A stretch of DNA of 64,000 nucleotides from Pseudorhodobacter ferrugineus DSM 5888 (GCF_000420745.1 NZ_ATVN01000007.1:100619-164618), one strand, 5' to 3'. Counted from the stretch's first letter, positions 28,741-37,429 are shown. The notes: generated from the letters alone by a model not told the origin. Program-made: numbers and translations.

Positions 28741-29886
28741 TCAGGACATAAGGGACAAAACCGTCACGACACTCACGTCGCCATAGCCATTAAACCGCGT
28801 GTTGGTAACCGTGGTATAGGCCCCCATGCCGTGAAACAGCACATAATCGCCCTCGGCCAAATCGTCCGGCAGCGGCATTCCGTCCGGTAAACTGTCAATG
28901 GAATCGCAGGTCGGGCCAAACACAGGCCGCGCAACTTGCGCCCCCACCCGCGCCTCACCCAAAGGCGATATCACCTGCACACAGTCCGTCGCACCGACCG
29001 ATGCGAATTCGGTCAGCGTGCCATAAATTCCATCGTTCAAAAACACATGCGCCCCATCGCGCACGGCCTTTACCTGTGTCGCCACACAAAACCCGTCGGC
29101 ACACAGCGCCCGCCCCGGCTCACACACCAAGGCCGGACGCTCCGCACCAAAAGCTTCGGTCGTCACAGTCTCAATCACCCCGAAAATCGCTTGCAAATCG
29201 GGCGTCACAGCCTTTGACCGCTGGCTCGGAAACCCGCCGCCCACGTTCAGCCGCGCGATCGTCACACCCGCCGACCGCGCAATCCGCGCCGCCTCATGGA
29301 TATAGGACGCCCAAGCACGCGGTTCGCCGCATTGCGTACCGGCGTGAAAGGTCAAAGACGGCACAAACCCCGCCTCCGCAACCTTGCGCAACAAGGTCAC
29401 AGCCAATTCCGACGTCGCCCCAAACTTGGCCCCAAAATTATAGGCAGCCCCGCCCACAGGCAGTTTGAACCGCACCGAAATCTCAACACCCGATGCAGGC
29501 ACCCCAGCAATCAGTTTGTTTAATTCCGACATAGAATCAACGGAATAGGATACAACACCCAAATCCACCGCCACCGCAATTTCCGCTACCGACCGTACCG
29601 GATTGTTGTAATGCAGCGCAGCGTCCGGCACCAACCGCCGGATCAACCGCATCTCGAACGGCGAGGCCACATCAAACCCGCGCACCCCCGCCGCCGCAAG
29701 GTTTTCAATCACAGCATCTGCCGGATTGGCCTTGACCGCATAGGTCACAAGCCCGGGGAAACCGCCAATAAACACCGCCGCTTTTGCCTGCAACGCGTGC
29801 GGCGCAAAGAACAACACCGGATTTTCGGGGGACAGGCTGGTCAGATAGTCAACAGGATTGCCCAAGATCACTTTCGTCTGCCCCAT
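28741..29886 (-). CDS. Ornithine decarboxylase (fold type III PLP enzyme)
   Basis: A 381-residue alanine-racemase-fold decarboxylase of the eukaryotic-like ODC family, converting ornithine (possibly also lysine) to putrescine. Lys52 in YAVKANP forms the Schiff base; HAGTQCGEP, LNVGGGFPS and the glycine-rich turn are present, and Cys327 in CDSIDSLPDG is the active-site cysteine of the partner subunit. The ATG at 29886 follows AAAAGGGG. It is transcribed divergently from an Lrp-type regulator across a 144-base region with a nested palindrome, which makes that regulator its likely controller. Confidence 0.93.
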   Translation of the reverse strand: MGQTKVILGNPVDYLTSLSPENPVLFFAPHALQAKAAVFIGGFPGLVTYAVKANPADAVIENLAAAGVRGFDVASPFEMRLIRRLVPDAALHYNNPVRSVAEIAVAVDLGVVSYSVDSMSELNKLIAGVPASGVEISVRFKLPVGGAAYNFGAKFGATSELAVTLLRKVAEAGFVPSLTFHAGTQCGEPRAWASYIHEAARIARSAGVTIARLNVGGGFPSQRSKAVTPDLQAIFGVIETVTTEAFGAERPALVCEPGRALCADGFCVATQVKAVRDGAHVFLNDGIYGTLTEFASVGATDCVQVISPLGEARVGAQVARPVFGPTCDSIDSLPDGMPLPDDLAEGDYVLFHGMGAYTTVTNTRFNGYGDVSVVTVLSLMS

Positions 29887-29904
29887 CACCAAACCCCTTT
29901 TCCA

Positions 29905-29921
29905 AACGCAAACAGTGCGTT
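29905..29921 (-). promoter_or_regulatory. Hairpin in the ornithine decarboxylase 5' leader
   Basis: A perfect inverted repeat AACGCA-AACAG-TGCGTT lies 18 bases before the decarboxylase ATG, just ahead of the GGAAAAGGGG ribosome-binding region on the minus strand. It could modulate translation. A speF-type leader RNA is known upstream of ornithine decarboxylase genes in alphaproteobacteria, but I cannot confirm that structure here. Confidence 0.35.
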
Positions 29922-29982
29922 GCAATGTTCCAGCCCCAAGTGTGCCCGACAAACACACCAATTTCACCGAAAGAAATGGTGG

Positions 29983-30027
29983 ATATGCCCATAATTTTCG
30001 TTATTATGACGAAAAGAATGGGCATAT
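29983..30027. promoter_or_regulatory. Nested palindrome between ornithine decarboxylase and Lrp genes
   Basis: A 45-bp symmetrical element: outer arms ATATGCCCAT (29983-29992) and ATGGGCATAT (30018-30027), inner arms TTTTCGT (29995-30001) and ACGAAAA (30009-30015), separated by two bases on each side and by a 7-base centre. It ends three bases before the Lrp-family ATG, so a bound protein would block that start. It is a strong candidate operator for the neighbouring regulator. Confidence 0.7.
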
Positions 30028-30030
30028 GTC

Positions 30031-30462
30031 ATGGATGACCTCGATCAGAAAATCCTCACCTTGCTGGGCACCGACGCCCGCATGTCGGTTGCCACCTTGG
30101 CACGCAGGCTGAAACTCGCGCGCTCGACCATGCAGTCGCGGCTGGAACGGTTGGAAAGCAATGGCACCATCGCAGGCTACACAGTCAAACTTGGCGCTGC
30201 TGGCCGCCAAGACCGCCTCCGCGCCTCGGTGCTTTTGTCGATCGAGCCGCGCACCCAAGCCGCCTGCCTCTCCCGCCTCAAAACCATCCCCGAGGTCGAA
30301 CGTGTCGTCACCACCTCGGGTCGTTTTGACCTCCTCTTGCAAATCGTAGCCCCTTCCACCCAGATTTTGGACCAACGGCTTGATGACATCGGCGCGCTTC
30401 CTGGTGTGCGTTCGTCTGAAAGCCTGATCCATCTTTCGACCAAAATCGACCGTACGGCCTAG
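30031..30462 (+). CDS. Lrp/AsnC-family transcriptional regulator
   Basis: A 143-residue feast/famine regulator: N-terminal winged helix ([40 protein letters not shown], about 1-60) and a C-terminal ligand-binding/oligomerisation domain (about 65-140, [13 protein letters not shown]). Such proteins respond to amino acids. It is divergent from ornithine decarboxylase and its ATG lies three bases after a 45-bp nested palindrome with no classical ribosome-binding site, suggesting a leaderless or autoregulated transcript. Control of the decarboxylase is inferred from the divergent layout. Confidence 0.92.
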   Translation: MDDLDQKILTLLGTDARMSVATLARRLKLARSTMQSRLERLESNGTIAGYTVKLGAAGRQDRLRASVLLSIEPRTQAACLSRLKTIPEVERVVTTSGRFDLLLQIVAPSTQILDQRLDDIGALPGVRSSESLIHLSTKIDRTA

Positions 30463-30483
30463 GCCTTGCGTGCCAAAACAGAT

Positions 30484-30516
30484 GTACAAACGTATGTACG
30501 GATGCTGTACGGATGT
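30484..30516. promoter_or_regulatory. GTAC repeat cluster with CGTATGTACG upstream of valS
   Basis: GTAC occurs at 30484, 30496 and 30507 (spacings 12 and 11), the middle one inside an exact CGTATGTACG at 30491-30500. The same 10-mer occurs twice at 7328-7348. It lies in the 142-base gap between the Lrp gene and valS. The binding protein is unknown. Confidence 0.4.
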
Positions 30517-30604
30517 AGGACGGAAAAAATACGGGCCAAACTGCCGCTTTCCCTCCTCGGCCAAGCAAGTTAAAACCCCCGACAAGACATCAGGGGATCA
30601 CACA

Positions 30605-33469
30605 ATGCCGATGGAAAAAACCTTCAACGCAGCCGAGGCCGAAGCCCGCATTTCCGCAAAATGGGAAGCAATAGGCGCCTTTCGCGCTGGCGCAAATGCC
30701 AGCCGGGATGAGACGTTCTGCATCATGATCCCACCGCCCAACGTGACCGGCTCTTTGCATGTCGGCCACGCGTTCAACAACACCATTCAGGACATCCTGA
30801 TCCGCTGGAAACGCATGCAGGGCTTTGACACCCTTTGGCAACCGGGCCAGGACCACGCAGGCATCGCAACGCAGCTGGTGGTCGAACGCCAAATGGCCGC
30901 CGCAGGCCTGCCAAAGCGCACTGATATGGGCCGCCCCGCCTTTCTGGAAAAAGTATGGGAATGGAAAGAAGAATCCGGCGGCACCATCATCAACCAATTG
31001 AAAAGATTGGGCGCGTCCTGTGATTGGGACCGCAACGCCTTTACGATGGACGCAGGTTTCCACGATGCCGTGATCAAGGTTTTCGTGGAAATGTATAACA
31101 AGGGCCAGATCTATCGCGGCAAGCGTTTGGTCAACTGGGACCCGCATTTTGAAACTGCTATTTCCGATCTCGAGGTCGAGAATATTGAGGTTGCGGGCCA
31201 TATGTGGCACTTCAAATACCCGTTGGCGGGTGGCGAGACCTATGAATATGTCGAGCGGGATGAAGACGGCAATGTCACCCTGCGCGAAACCCGCGATTAC
31301 ATTTCCATCGCCACCACGCGCCCTGAAACCATGCTGGGCGATGGCGCGGTTGCTGTTCATCCATCGGATGAGCGTTACGCCTCAATCATCGGAAAACTAT
31401 GCGAAATTCCGGTTGGACCCAAGGCGCAACGCCGCCTGATCCCGATCATTACCGATGAATATCCCGATAAAAACTTCGGCTCGGGTGCCGTGAAAATCAC
31501 TGGTGCGCATGACTTCAACGACTACCAAGTCGCCAAGCGCAACAACATCCCGATGTATTCCTTGATGGATACCAAGGGTGCGATGCGCGCCGATGGCCGC
31601 CCTTACGCAGACGAGGCCGCGACCGCCCAAGCCATTGCAAACGGTACGGAATCCTTTGACGAGGCCAAAATCGCCGCGATGAACCTTGTCCCCGAAGAAT
31701 ACCGCGGGCTGGACCGTTTCGAGGCCCGCAAACGCGTGATCGCCGACATCACGCACGAAGGATTGGCCGTCACCAAACTGGTCAAATCGATCGATCCGGA
31801 AACCAATTCTGAACACTTACAGCTTATCCCCGTGGTCGAGGACAAGCCGATCATGCAGCCCTTTGGCGACCGTTCGGGCGTGGTTATTGAGCCGATGCTG
31901 ACCGACCAATGGTTCGTCGACACCGCCAAAATCGTCGGCCCCGCACTGGATGCAGTGCGCGAAGGGCGCACCAAAATCATGCCGGAAAGCGGCGAGAAGG
32001 TGTATTTTCATTGGCTGGAGAATATCGAACCATGGTGCATTTCACGCCAGCTTTGGTGGGGGCATCAGATTCCGGTTTGGTTCGATGAAGATGGCAACCA
32101 ATACTGCGCGCCCACTGAAGCGGAAGCCCAAGCAATGGCACTGGGCAAGCAGCTTACCCGCGACCCCGACGTGCTTGACACATGGTTCTCCTCCGGCCTC
32201 TGGCCCATAGGCACATTAGGATGGCCCAGTAACACATTGGAACTAAACAAATACTTCCCAACCAACACCCTCGTCACCGGCCAGGATATCCTGTTCTTCT
32301 GGGTCGCCCGGATGATGATGATGCAGCTTGCTGTCGTGGGCAAGGAACCCTTCGGTACCGTCTACCTCCACCAACTCGTCCGCGACGAGAAGGGCGAGAA
32401 GATGTCGAAAACCCGTGGCAATGTCATCGACCCGCTGGTCATTATTGACGAATACGGCGCAGACGCGCTGCGCTTTACCATGGCGCAGATGGCGGCCTTG
32501 GGCGGCGTGTTGAAACTGTCCGAAGACCGGATCAAAGGCTATCGTAACTTTGGCACCAAGCTGTGGAACAGCTTCAGCTTTGCCGAGCATTACGAGATCA
32601 AATTCGAAGCCGAAAACCCGCGCCCTACCCCAACGAATACCTTGAACAAATGGATCATCGGCGAAACCGGCAAGGTGCTAGAGGAGGTCGACGCCGCCCT
32701 GACCACCTACCGCTTTAACGATGCTGCCAACGCGCTTTACGCCTTTGTCTGGGGCAAGGTCTGCGACTGGTTTGTTGAATTCTCGAAACCGATCTTGCAA
32801 GGCGATGATGCCGCTGCCAAGGCCGAGACAGAGGCAACCCTGAAATGGGTTCTGGATCAATGCCTTATCCTGCTGCACCCCATCATGCCCTTCATCACAG
32901 AAGAGCTGTGGGCGATGGCGCCCGACCGGCCCAAAATGCTGGCGCATACCGATTGGCCAACCTATACCGCCGCCGAATTGGTCGACGATGCCGCGATGCG
33001 CGAAATGACTTGGGTGATAGGCCTGATCGACGACATTCGTTCCGCCCGCGCTCAAATGCATGTGCCTGCGGGGCTAAAGGTTGATCTGCTGATGGTCGGC
33101 CTTGATGATACGGCCAAAGCGGCCTTTGCCGCGAATGAGACGCTGATCTTCCGGCTGGCCCGCATTGAGACGGCCAACACGGCCAGCGAAGTCCCAAAAG
33201 GCGCGATAACTGTCGCTGCCGAAGGGGCGGTTTTTGCCATTCCGCTGGCTGGATTGATCGATGTGGATGAGGAAAAATCACGCCTATCCAAGGCCTTGGA
33301 AAAGCTTGAAAAAGACATGGGGGGCCTGAGGGGCCGTTTGAACAACCCCAAGTTTGTGGAAAGCGCCAAACCTGAGGTGGTCGAGGAAACCCGCGAAAAA
33401 CTGGTCTTGGGGGAAGATGAGATCAGCAAAATCAAGGCCGCGTTGGTGCGTTTGGCCGAAGTCGGTTAA
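30605..33469 (+). CDS. valS: Valine--tRNA ligase
   Basis: Class I synthetase charging tRNA-Val, with editing. The 954 residues include the HIGH-type motif [16 protein letters not shown] (residues 44-59), the CP1 editing domain (about 190-410; [17 protein letters not shown]), the KMSKS-type motif EKMSKTRGN (599-603 for KMSKT), an anticodon-binding domain and a C-terminal coiled coil (about 885-950, rich in Lys and Glu). The ATG at 30605 is chosen; an in-frame start 45 codons upstream would read through the GTAC repeat region and lacks family similarity. Confidence 0.97.
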   Translation: MPMEKTFNAAEAEARISAKWEAIGAFRAGANASRDETFCIMIPPPNVTGSLHVGHAFNNTIQDILIRWKRMQGFDTLWQPGQDHAGIATQLVVERQMAAAGLPKRTDMGRPAFLEKVWEWKEESGGTIINQLKRLGASCDWDRNAFTMDAGFHDAVIKVFVEMYNKGQIYRGKRLVNWDPHFETAISDLEVENIEVAGHMWHFKYPLAGGETYEYVERDEDGNVTLRETRDYISIATTRPETMLGDGAVAVHPSDERYASIIGKLCEIPVGPKAQRRLIPIITDEYPDKNFGSGAVKITGAHDFNDYQVAKRNNIPMYSLMDTKGAMRADGRPYADEAATAQAIANGTESFDEAKIAAMNLVPEEYRGLDRFEARKRVIADITHEGLAVTKLVKSIDPETNSEHLQLIPVVEDKPIMQPFGDRSGVVIEPMLTDQWFVDTAKIVGPALDAVREGRTKIMPESGEKVYFHWLENIEPWCISRQLWWGHQIPVWFDEDGNQYCAPTEAEAQAMALGKQLTRDPDVLDTWFSSGLWPIGTLGWPSNTLELNKYFPTNTLVTGQDILFFWVARMMMMQLAVVGKEPFGTVYLHQLVRDEKGEKMSKTRGNVIDPLVIIDEYGADALRFTMAQMAALGGVLKLSEDRIKGYRNFGTKLWNSFSFAEHYEIKFEAENPRPTPTNTLNKWIIGETGKVLEEVDAALTTYRFNDAANALYAFVWGKVCDWFVEFSKPILQGDDAAAKAETEATLKWVLDQCLILLHPIMPFITEELWAMAPDRPKMLAHTDWPTYTAAELVDDAAMREMTWVIGLIDDIRSARAQMHVPAGLKVDLLMVGLDDTAKAAFAANETLIFRLARIETANTASEVPKGAITVAAEGAVFAIPLAGLIDVDEEKSRLSKALEKLEKDMGGLRGRLNNPKFVESAKPEVVEETREKLVLGEDEISKIKAALVRLAEVG

Positions 33470-33482
33470 CCTAAGTTATCGT

Positions 33483-33505
33483 CAAGGGGGCCACCTGCCC
33501 CCTTG
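33483..33505. terminator. Hairpin shared by converging valS and the small Tat-signal gene
   Basis: A perfect 8-bp inverted repeat CAAGGGGG-CCACCTG-CCCCCTTG lies between the valS stop and the stop of the 55-residue gene on the other strand. There is no U-tract on either side. Confidence 0.55.
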
Positions 33506-33512
33506 ATCGGCC

Positions 33513-33680
33513 TCACGGCACCAACCGGTCAATCATACGCATTGCACCGATGCTTTTGTCCCAGACCAGTGTGACGATGCGCTTTCCACCCAGCTTTACC
33601 GCAATCTGTGGCAACAGTTTCACCGATACCCCCGCGGCCGCTGTGGCCAAAAACCCCCGCCGTGTAAGTCCTCGTTTCAT
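33513..33680 (-). CDS. 55-residue protein with twin-arginine signal
   Basis: A short coding sequence: MKRGLTRRGFLATAAAG begins with a clear Tat-type n-region (TRRGFLA) and hydrophobic stretch, followed by KLLPQIAVKLGGKR, a short IVTLVWDK strand and MRMIDRLVP at the end. AAGGAG lies eight bases before the ATG, which supports expression. It lies between valS (convergent) and the HisC-like gene (divergent). I do not recognise a domain; it could be a Tat-exported peptide, or a membrane-tethered one if the signal is not cleaved. Confidence 0.7.
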   Translation of the reverse strand: MKRGLTRRGFLATAAAGVSVKLLPQIAVKLGGKRIVTLVWDKSIGAMRMIDRLVP

Positions 33681-33777
33681 GCGCTGCTCTCCTTGATGCT
33701 GTGCCCCCTAAAAATGGGAACCTCACCGCGCAGGACAACCCTTGCCCGAAGGGGGAATTTCTGGCTATCTCGCCCCT

Positions 33778-34884
33778 ATGAAAACGCCGCAATACACCCG
33801 CCTCGCCGCCTCGTTGCCCGCAACAGTCCCTTTCGTCGGGCCTGAAACCCAAGAGCGCGCGAATGGCCATCCCTTTGCCGCCCGTCTTGGCGCGAATGAA
33901 AATATGTTCGGCCCCAGCCCCTTGGCCATCGCTGCGATGGCTAAGGCTGCGCGCGACGTGTGGATGTACGGCGACCCCGAGGTGCATGACCTGCGCACAG
34001 CTATCGCAGAGCATCACGGAACCACACTTGATCACGTGGTGGTGGGCGAAGGGATTGACGGTTTGTTGGGCTATCTTGTGCGACTGATTGTCGGGGACGG
34101 CGATGCAGTTGTAACATCAGACGGGGCTTATCCAACGCTTAATTTCCATGTTGCAGGCTTTGGCGGGGTCTTGCACAAAGTGCCTTATAAAGGCGATTAT
34201 GAGGACTCTGACGCACTGCTTGCCCGTGCGGCCGAGATCGGGGCAAAGCTGATCTATCTCGCCAACCCGGACAATCCTATGGGCAGCCAATTAGGGGCCG
34301 CCATGATTGAGGATATGATCGAGCGCGTGCCTGCGGGGTGTTTGCTAATTTTGGACGAGGCCTATATCGAACTTGCCCCCGATGGCAGCGCGCCGGTGGT
34401 GGCGATGAGTGACCCGCGCGTGATCCGGTTCAGGACCTTTTCGAAAGGCTATGGGATGGCGGGGCTGCGGGTTGGTTATGGGATTGCAGCACCTGAATTA
34501 GTGCAGGCATTTAACAAGGTTCGCAACCATTTCGGAGTAGGCCGGATTGCCCAAGCAGGTGCTATCGCGGCCTTGGCCGATCAGGACTGGTTAGCGGCGG
34601 GCAAGGCAAAGGCGATTGCGGCACGCGAGACCTTTGCTGACGTGGCGCGGGCGAACGGGTTGGCGCCCTTGCCGTCGGCTACGAATTTCATCTGTCTGGA
34701 TTGTGGCCAAGACGGCAAGTTCGCGCGGCGGGTTTTGACTGCCTTGGGGGCCGAGGGTGTGTTTGTCCGGATGCCCGGCGTGCCCCCTATGGACCGCTGT
34801 ATCCGGGTCAGTCTGGGGGACGAGGCCGCGCTGAAAGTGTTTGCCGGAGCCCTGCCGCGCGCGTTGAAAGCGGCGAAAGGCTGA
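33778..34884 (+). CDS. HisC-like PLP-dependent aminotransferase
   Basis: A 368-residue fold-type I aminotransferase resembling histidinol-phosphate aminotransferase: LGANENMFGPSP, SDGAYPTLNFHVAGFGG, YLANPDNPMGS, ILDEAYIELAP and the Schiff-base Lys223 in RTFSKGYGMAGLRVGYGI. The start ATG at 33778 puts KTPQYTRLA first; upstream in-frame codons lack a good site. The family also includes aromatic and aspartate-type enzymes, so the histidine pathway is not assured; no other his gene is nearby. Base composition changes inside the gene from C-rich to G-rich. Its TGA abuts the TCA (reverse stop) of the converging DUF4177 gene. Confidence 0.88.
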   Translation: MKTPQYTRLAASLPATVPFVGPETQERANGHPFAARLGANENMFGPSPLAIAAMAKAARDVWMYGDPEVHDLRTAIAEHHGTTLDHVVVGEGIDGLLGYLVRLIVGDGDAVVTSDGAYPTLNFHVAGFGGVLHKVPYKGDYEDSDALLARAAEIGAKLIYLANPDNPMGSQLGAAMIEDMIERVPAGCLLILDEAYIELAPDGSAPVVAMSDPRVIRFRTFSKGYGMAGLRVGYGIAAPELVQAFNKVRNHFGVGRIAQAGAIAALADQDWLAAGKAKAIAARETFADVARANGLAPLPSATNFICLDCGQDGKFARRVLTALGAEGVFVRMPGVPPMDRCIRVSLGDEAALKVFAGALPRALKAAKG

Positions 34885-35298
34885 TCAATCGCCAGCAACG
34901 TTTGCGGGCTTGGCAGAGGCGGGAAGGTCTTCCATCGGTTCCACCTCGCTGGGTTCCGGATCGGCAAACAATTCGGCAGGAATGGGCGAGAGTTTGGGTT
35001 CACGCCGGATCTGCGTATAGGCGTTTTTTGCGGGCTGAGGCGTCAGCATTTCGACGGCTTCAGCGATCATTTCGCGGCGGAAAACCAGCATATTTTGAAA
35101 CTGGGTTTTGGTGCCCGTCAGGCCCACCCTTTCGTCACAGGGCAAGGTATCGGCGCGAAGATATTCCCACCCGTCAGCGCCCATTTTATTCATCAAACCG
35201 GTCAAAGCATGGGCAAAACGATCAGCTGTGGTTTTGGCCGCCTTTGCTTTTTCGCCCTTTTTAGGGGCAGCAATGACCTGATATTCGTAGCGCTTCAT
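34885..35298 (-). CDS. DUF4177-like protein
   Basis: A 137-residue protein beginning RYEYQVIAAPKKGEKAKAA and containing LTGLMNKMGADGWEYLRADT, the pattern of DUF4177 (a small protein of unknown function). The C-terminal half is Pro/Glu-rich and probably disordered. There is no signal peptide or membrane segment. It converges on the HisC-like gene with directly adjoining stop codons. Function unknown. Confidence 0.75.
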   Translation of the reverse strand: MKRYEYQVIAAPKKGEKAKAAKTTADRFAHALTGLMNKMGADGWEYLRADTLPCDERVGLTGTKTQFQNMLVFRREMIAEAVEMLTPQPAKNAYTQIRREPKLSPIPAELFADPEPSEVEPMEDLPASAKPANVAGD

Positions 35299-35430
35299 GG
35301 GGCCTCCGAAGTTTTAATATTGGAAAAATAGCCGATCAGGCCGCGCGGGGAAAGGGGCGATTGACCGCGGGAATGTTCGCGCGCGGACATATGTTTAAGC
35401 TATTAAAAATAAACAAAATTATTATTTTTA

Positions 35431-35446
35431 TTAACCTGATTTTAAC
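35431..35446 (+). promoter_or_regulatory. CtrA-type box in an AT-rich intergenic region
   Basis: The 292-base gap between the DUF4177 and TerB-like genes holds a very AT-rich stretch (about 35398-35446) ending in TTAA-CCTGATT-TTAAC, an exact match to the CtrA full-site consensus TTAA-N7-TTAAC. It is 145 bases before the TerB-like start. I see no gene and no cluster of DnaA boxes in the gap. Confidence 0.5.
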
Positions 35447-35590
35447 CCGCACACAGCACAAATTTGCCTTAAGGTCTTATCCTGCGATTGCGCGACAAGG
35501 CCCGCAGACATATGACGCGGCAGGGTGAGCGCGCAACCAATGATTGCGTTGCAGCCGTAAAAATTGACCTTGGCAAGGGTAGGAGAGACT

Positions 35591-36238
35591 ATGTTTTTCA
35601 TCGTTTGGGGCTTTAAGGGCCGACCTTCGGAAACCGCTGTGGGGCGTTTTTACTGCCCTGATTGCGGCGATCATCGCAATTATCGCAAGATGACGGTGAA
35701 ACGCTGGTTCACGCTTTATTGGATACCGCTGTTTCAGACATCAACGCTGGGCGATTATATTGAATGCAAAACCTGCAAAGCGACCTATAGCGAGCAAGTA
35801 TTGAACTTTGACCCCATTACATCGCAGCAAAAATTCGAGGCCGCCTTTGCGGTTGCCGCAAAACGCGTGATGTTCAAAATGGCCCTCGCGGATGGTGACA
35901 TTGATGCAGCCGAGGTTGCGCAGATCGCCCAAGCCTTTGGCAATATTGTGAAACGTGGGGTTGACCCCGCAGATATTGAGGCGGAATTGGAAGCCGCGCA
36001 CGAAGATACGCGCAGCATCACGGATTATTTGGCCGAGGTGTCCGCAGGGCTGAACGACACGGGCAAGGAATTGGTGCTGCGGTCGGCGATTGCGGTGGCC
36101 AAGGCAGACGGGGTTGTAGACCCAAGCGAGGAAATCGAGCTGCACGCGCTGGCCGTGGCGCTGGATTTCCCCACGGCCTATGCCAATGGGGTGTTTGCCG
36201 AGGAAGGCATTGCGATGATAAAACGCCGCGCCGCATAA
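35591..36238 (+). CDS. Zinc-ribbon plus TerB-like domain protein
   Basis: A 215-residue protein: an N-terminal zinc ribbon (Cys22 and Cys25 in YCPDCGDHR, Cys59 and Cys62 in IECKTCKATY) separated by a hydrophobic stretch (WFTLYWIPLFQTS), then a TerB-like alpha-helical domain (about 80-210, FKMALADGDIDAAEVAQIA, AIAVAKADGVVDPSEEIELHAL) with the acidic DGD/DGVVDP repeats of that family. TerB-like domains occur in membrane-associated stress systems, but no ter operon is present. AGGAG precedes the ATG. Function unknown. Confidence 0.8.
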   Translation: MFFIVWGFKGRPSETAVGRFYCPDCGDHRNYRKMTVKRWFTLYWIPLFQTSTLGDYIECKTCKATYSEQVLNFDPITSQQKFEAAFAVAAKRVMFKMALADGDIDAAEVAQIAQAFGNIVKRGVDPADIEAELEAAHEDTRSITDYLAEVSAGLNDTGKELVLRSAIAVAKADGVVDPSEEIELHALAVALDFPTAYANGVFAEEGIAMIKRRAA

Positions 36239-36244
36239 AGCAGC

Positions 36245-36271
36245 CGGGTGGTGGGTTAATAACCCATCCCG
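36245..36271. repeat. REP-like palindrome, copy 1
   Basis: A stem-loop built on TGGGTTA-A-TAACCCA with flanking CGGG/CCCG lies between two converging genes. It shares the GGTGGTGGGTT...ACCCA.CC pattern with the element at 37491. This looks like a dispersed palindromic (REP-type) element, possibly serving as a terminator. Confidence 0.5.
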
Positions 36272-36325
36272 CCCTACGGCCCAAGCGCCATGGCGCGGTG
36301 AGAGACGGCGGGGGCGGGCGAGCAT

Positions 36326-37021
36326 TCAATAGAGATCCTTTAGCCCTGCCGCCCGCAACGAAGGCGTGACCGTGACCTGCGCGCCGTGGACGGACCGATC
36401 GTAAAGGTCGATCGCGTCTTGGTTCAGCATGCGGATACACCCTGAGGAGACAGCCTTGCCCAGTTCGGCCGCACTCGCATCGCCGTGGATCCGGTAGAGC
36501 GTGTCGATGCCGTTCTGGAACAGATAAAGCGCGCGGGCACCCAGTGGATTGTTAGGGCCCGGATCCATGCCGCCATTCGCAACAGAATAAGGGGCAAGGT
36601 CAGGCCGCCGCGCGACCATATCGTCAGGTACATTCCAGCGTGGCCATTTGCGGGTGAATTGCAGACGCGCACGGCCATCCCATGCAAAGCCGGCCGCCCC
36701 CACGCTGACGCCATAGCGCATGGCCATATCCGGGCTTTCGATGAAATGCAGCAAGGCGGCGTCTGGATCTATCATGATGGTGCCGCGCGGCAAGGCGGGC
36801 CAGGGGTTTTGCACCTCTTGCCGCCAGTGTTTCGGGTCTATGACCCCTTCGGGAACCGCCGGAATCGGGAAAGGTTCGTCATGAATTGCGCCGTAAAAGG
36901 CGGGGAGTGGCGGGTAAACCGGCTTGGGCGGTGGGACCTGCACCTGAGGTGCAGGAGTTTGGATGCAGGCCGAAAGGCCCGCCATTGCGCCAAGGGCGGC
37001 AAAGCTGCGTCGAGTTAACAT
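36326..37021 (-). CDS. L,D-transpeptidase (YkuD family), lipoprotein-like
   Basis: A 231-residue envelope enzyme that forms 3-3 cross-links in peptidoglycan or attaches proteins to it. The N-terminus MLTRRSFAALGAMAGLSAC combines a Tat-like RRSFAAL motif with a lipobox ending at Cys19. A proline-rich linker follows, then the YkuD domain with YRIHGDAS and the catalytic Cys195 in AVSSGCIRMLN. AAGGA precedes the ATG. The downstream end converges on the TerB-like gene. Confidence 0.92.
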   Translation of the reverse strand: MLTRRSFAALGAMAGLSACIQTPAPQVQVPPPKPVYPPLPAFYGAIHDEPFPIPAVPEGVIDPKHWRQEVQNPWPALPRGTIMIDPDAALLHFIESPDMAMRYGVSVGAAGFAWDGRARLQFTRKWPRWNVPDDMVARRPDLAPYSVANGGMDPGPNNPLGARALYLFQNGIDTLYRIHGDASAAELGKAVSSGCIRMLNQDAIDLYDRSVHGAQVTVTPSLRAAGLKDLY

Positions 37022-37072
37022 AATGATATCCTTGATGATCTGACAGGGCGGCGCGATGCGCCAAGCGGGTTG

Positions 37073-37429
37073 TCAGATCAAACGTGGCGGGGCACGGGGG
37101 GGTATAAGACTGCGGCCTTGGGCCAGTCGTTTGGTTGAGTCCGGTTTGGGGCTGGCCCCTTGCGGCGGCATCGGGGCGGCCTGCCCCTGTGGCAATACGG
37201 GGTCCGGACCGCAAGGCGAGCCGGGCAAATTGGCGGTGCGGCAGGTTTTGCGGGCGGAAAGCTCTGCGCCCTTGGCATCAAACAGCCCCGCGCCATCTGT
37301 CGCGGTTTGGGATATTTGAGCCTGCGCATGGGCAACAGGCGGGCTGGTATAAGCCCCCCAAGGGAAGATGACGCCCATCATCAACAGGCATATAAGGATT
37401 TTAAACCGCATGGAACGGTGATCGGCCAT
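37073..37429 (-). CDS. Hypothetical exported protein
   Basis: About 118 residues starting MADHRSMRFKILICLL; the second Met (ATG at 37411) is an equally likely start. A hydrophobic signal sequence (FKILICLLMMGVIFPWGAY) ends near APVAHAQA, followed by a Pro/Gln-rich low-complexity region with two cysteine-containing turns (RKTCRTANLPGSPCGPDP) that may form a disulphide. No recognised domain. No ribosome-binding site stands out. It is upstream of the L,D-transpeptidase on the same strand with a 51-base gap, so an envelope role is possible. Confidence 0.5.
   Translation of the reverse strand: MADHRSMRFKILICLLMMGVIFPWGAYTSPPVAHAQAQISQTATDGAGLFDAKGAELSARKTCRTANLPGSPCGPDPVLPQGQAAPMPPQGASPKPDSTKRLAQGRSLIPPRAPPRLI

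Noticed and set aside
35299..35590. Chromosomal origin in the AT-rich gap
   Set aside because: There is an AT-rich stretch and a CtrA-type box near the skew switch, but no DnaA-box cluster and no usual origin neighbours; kept only as a part of the skew finding.
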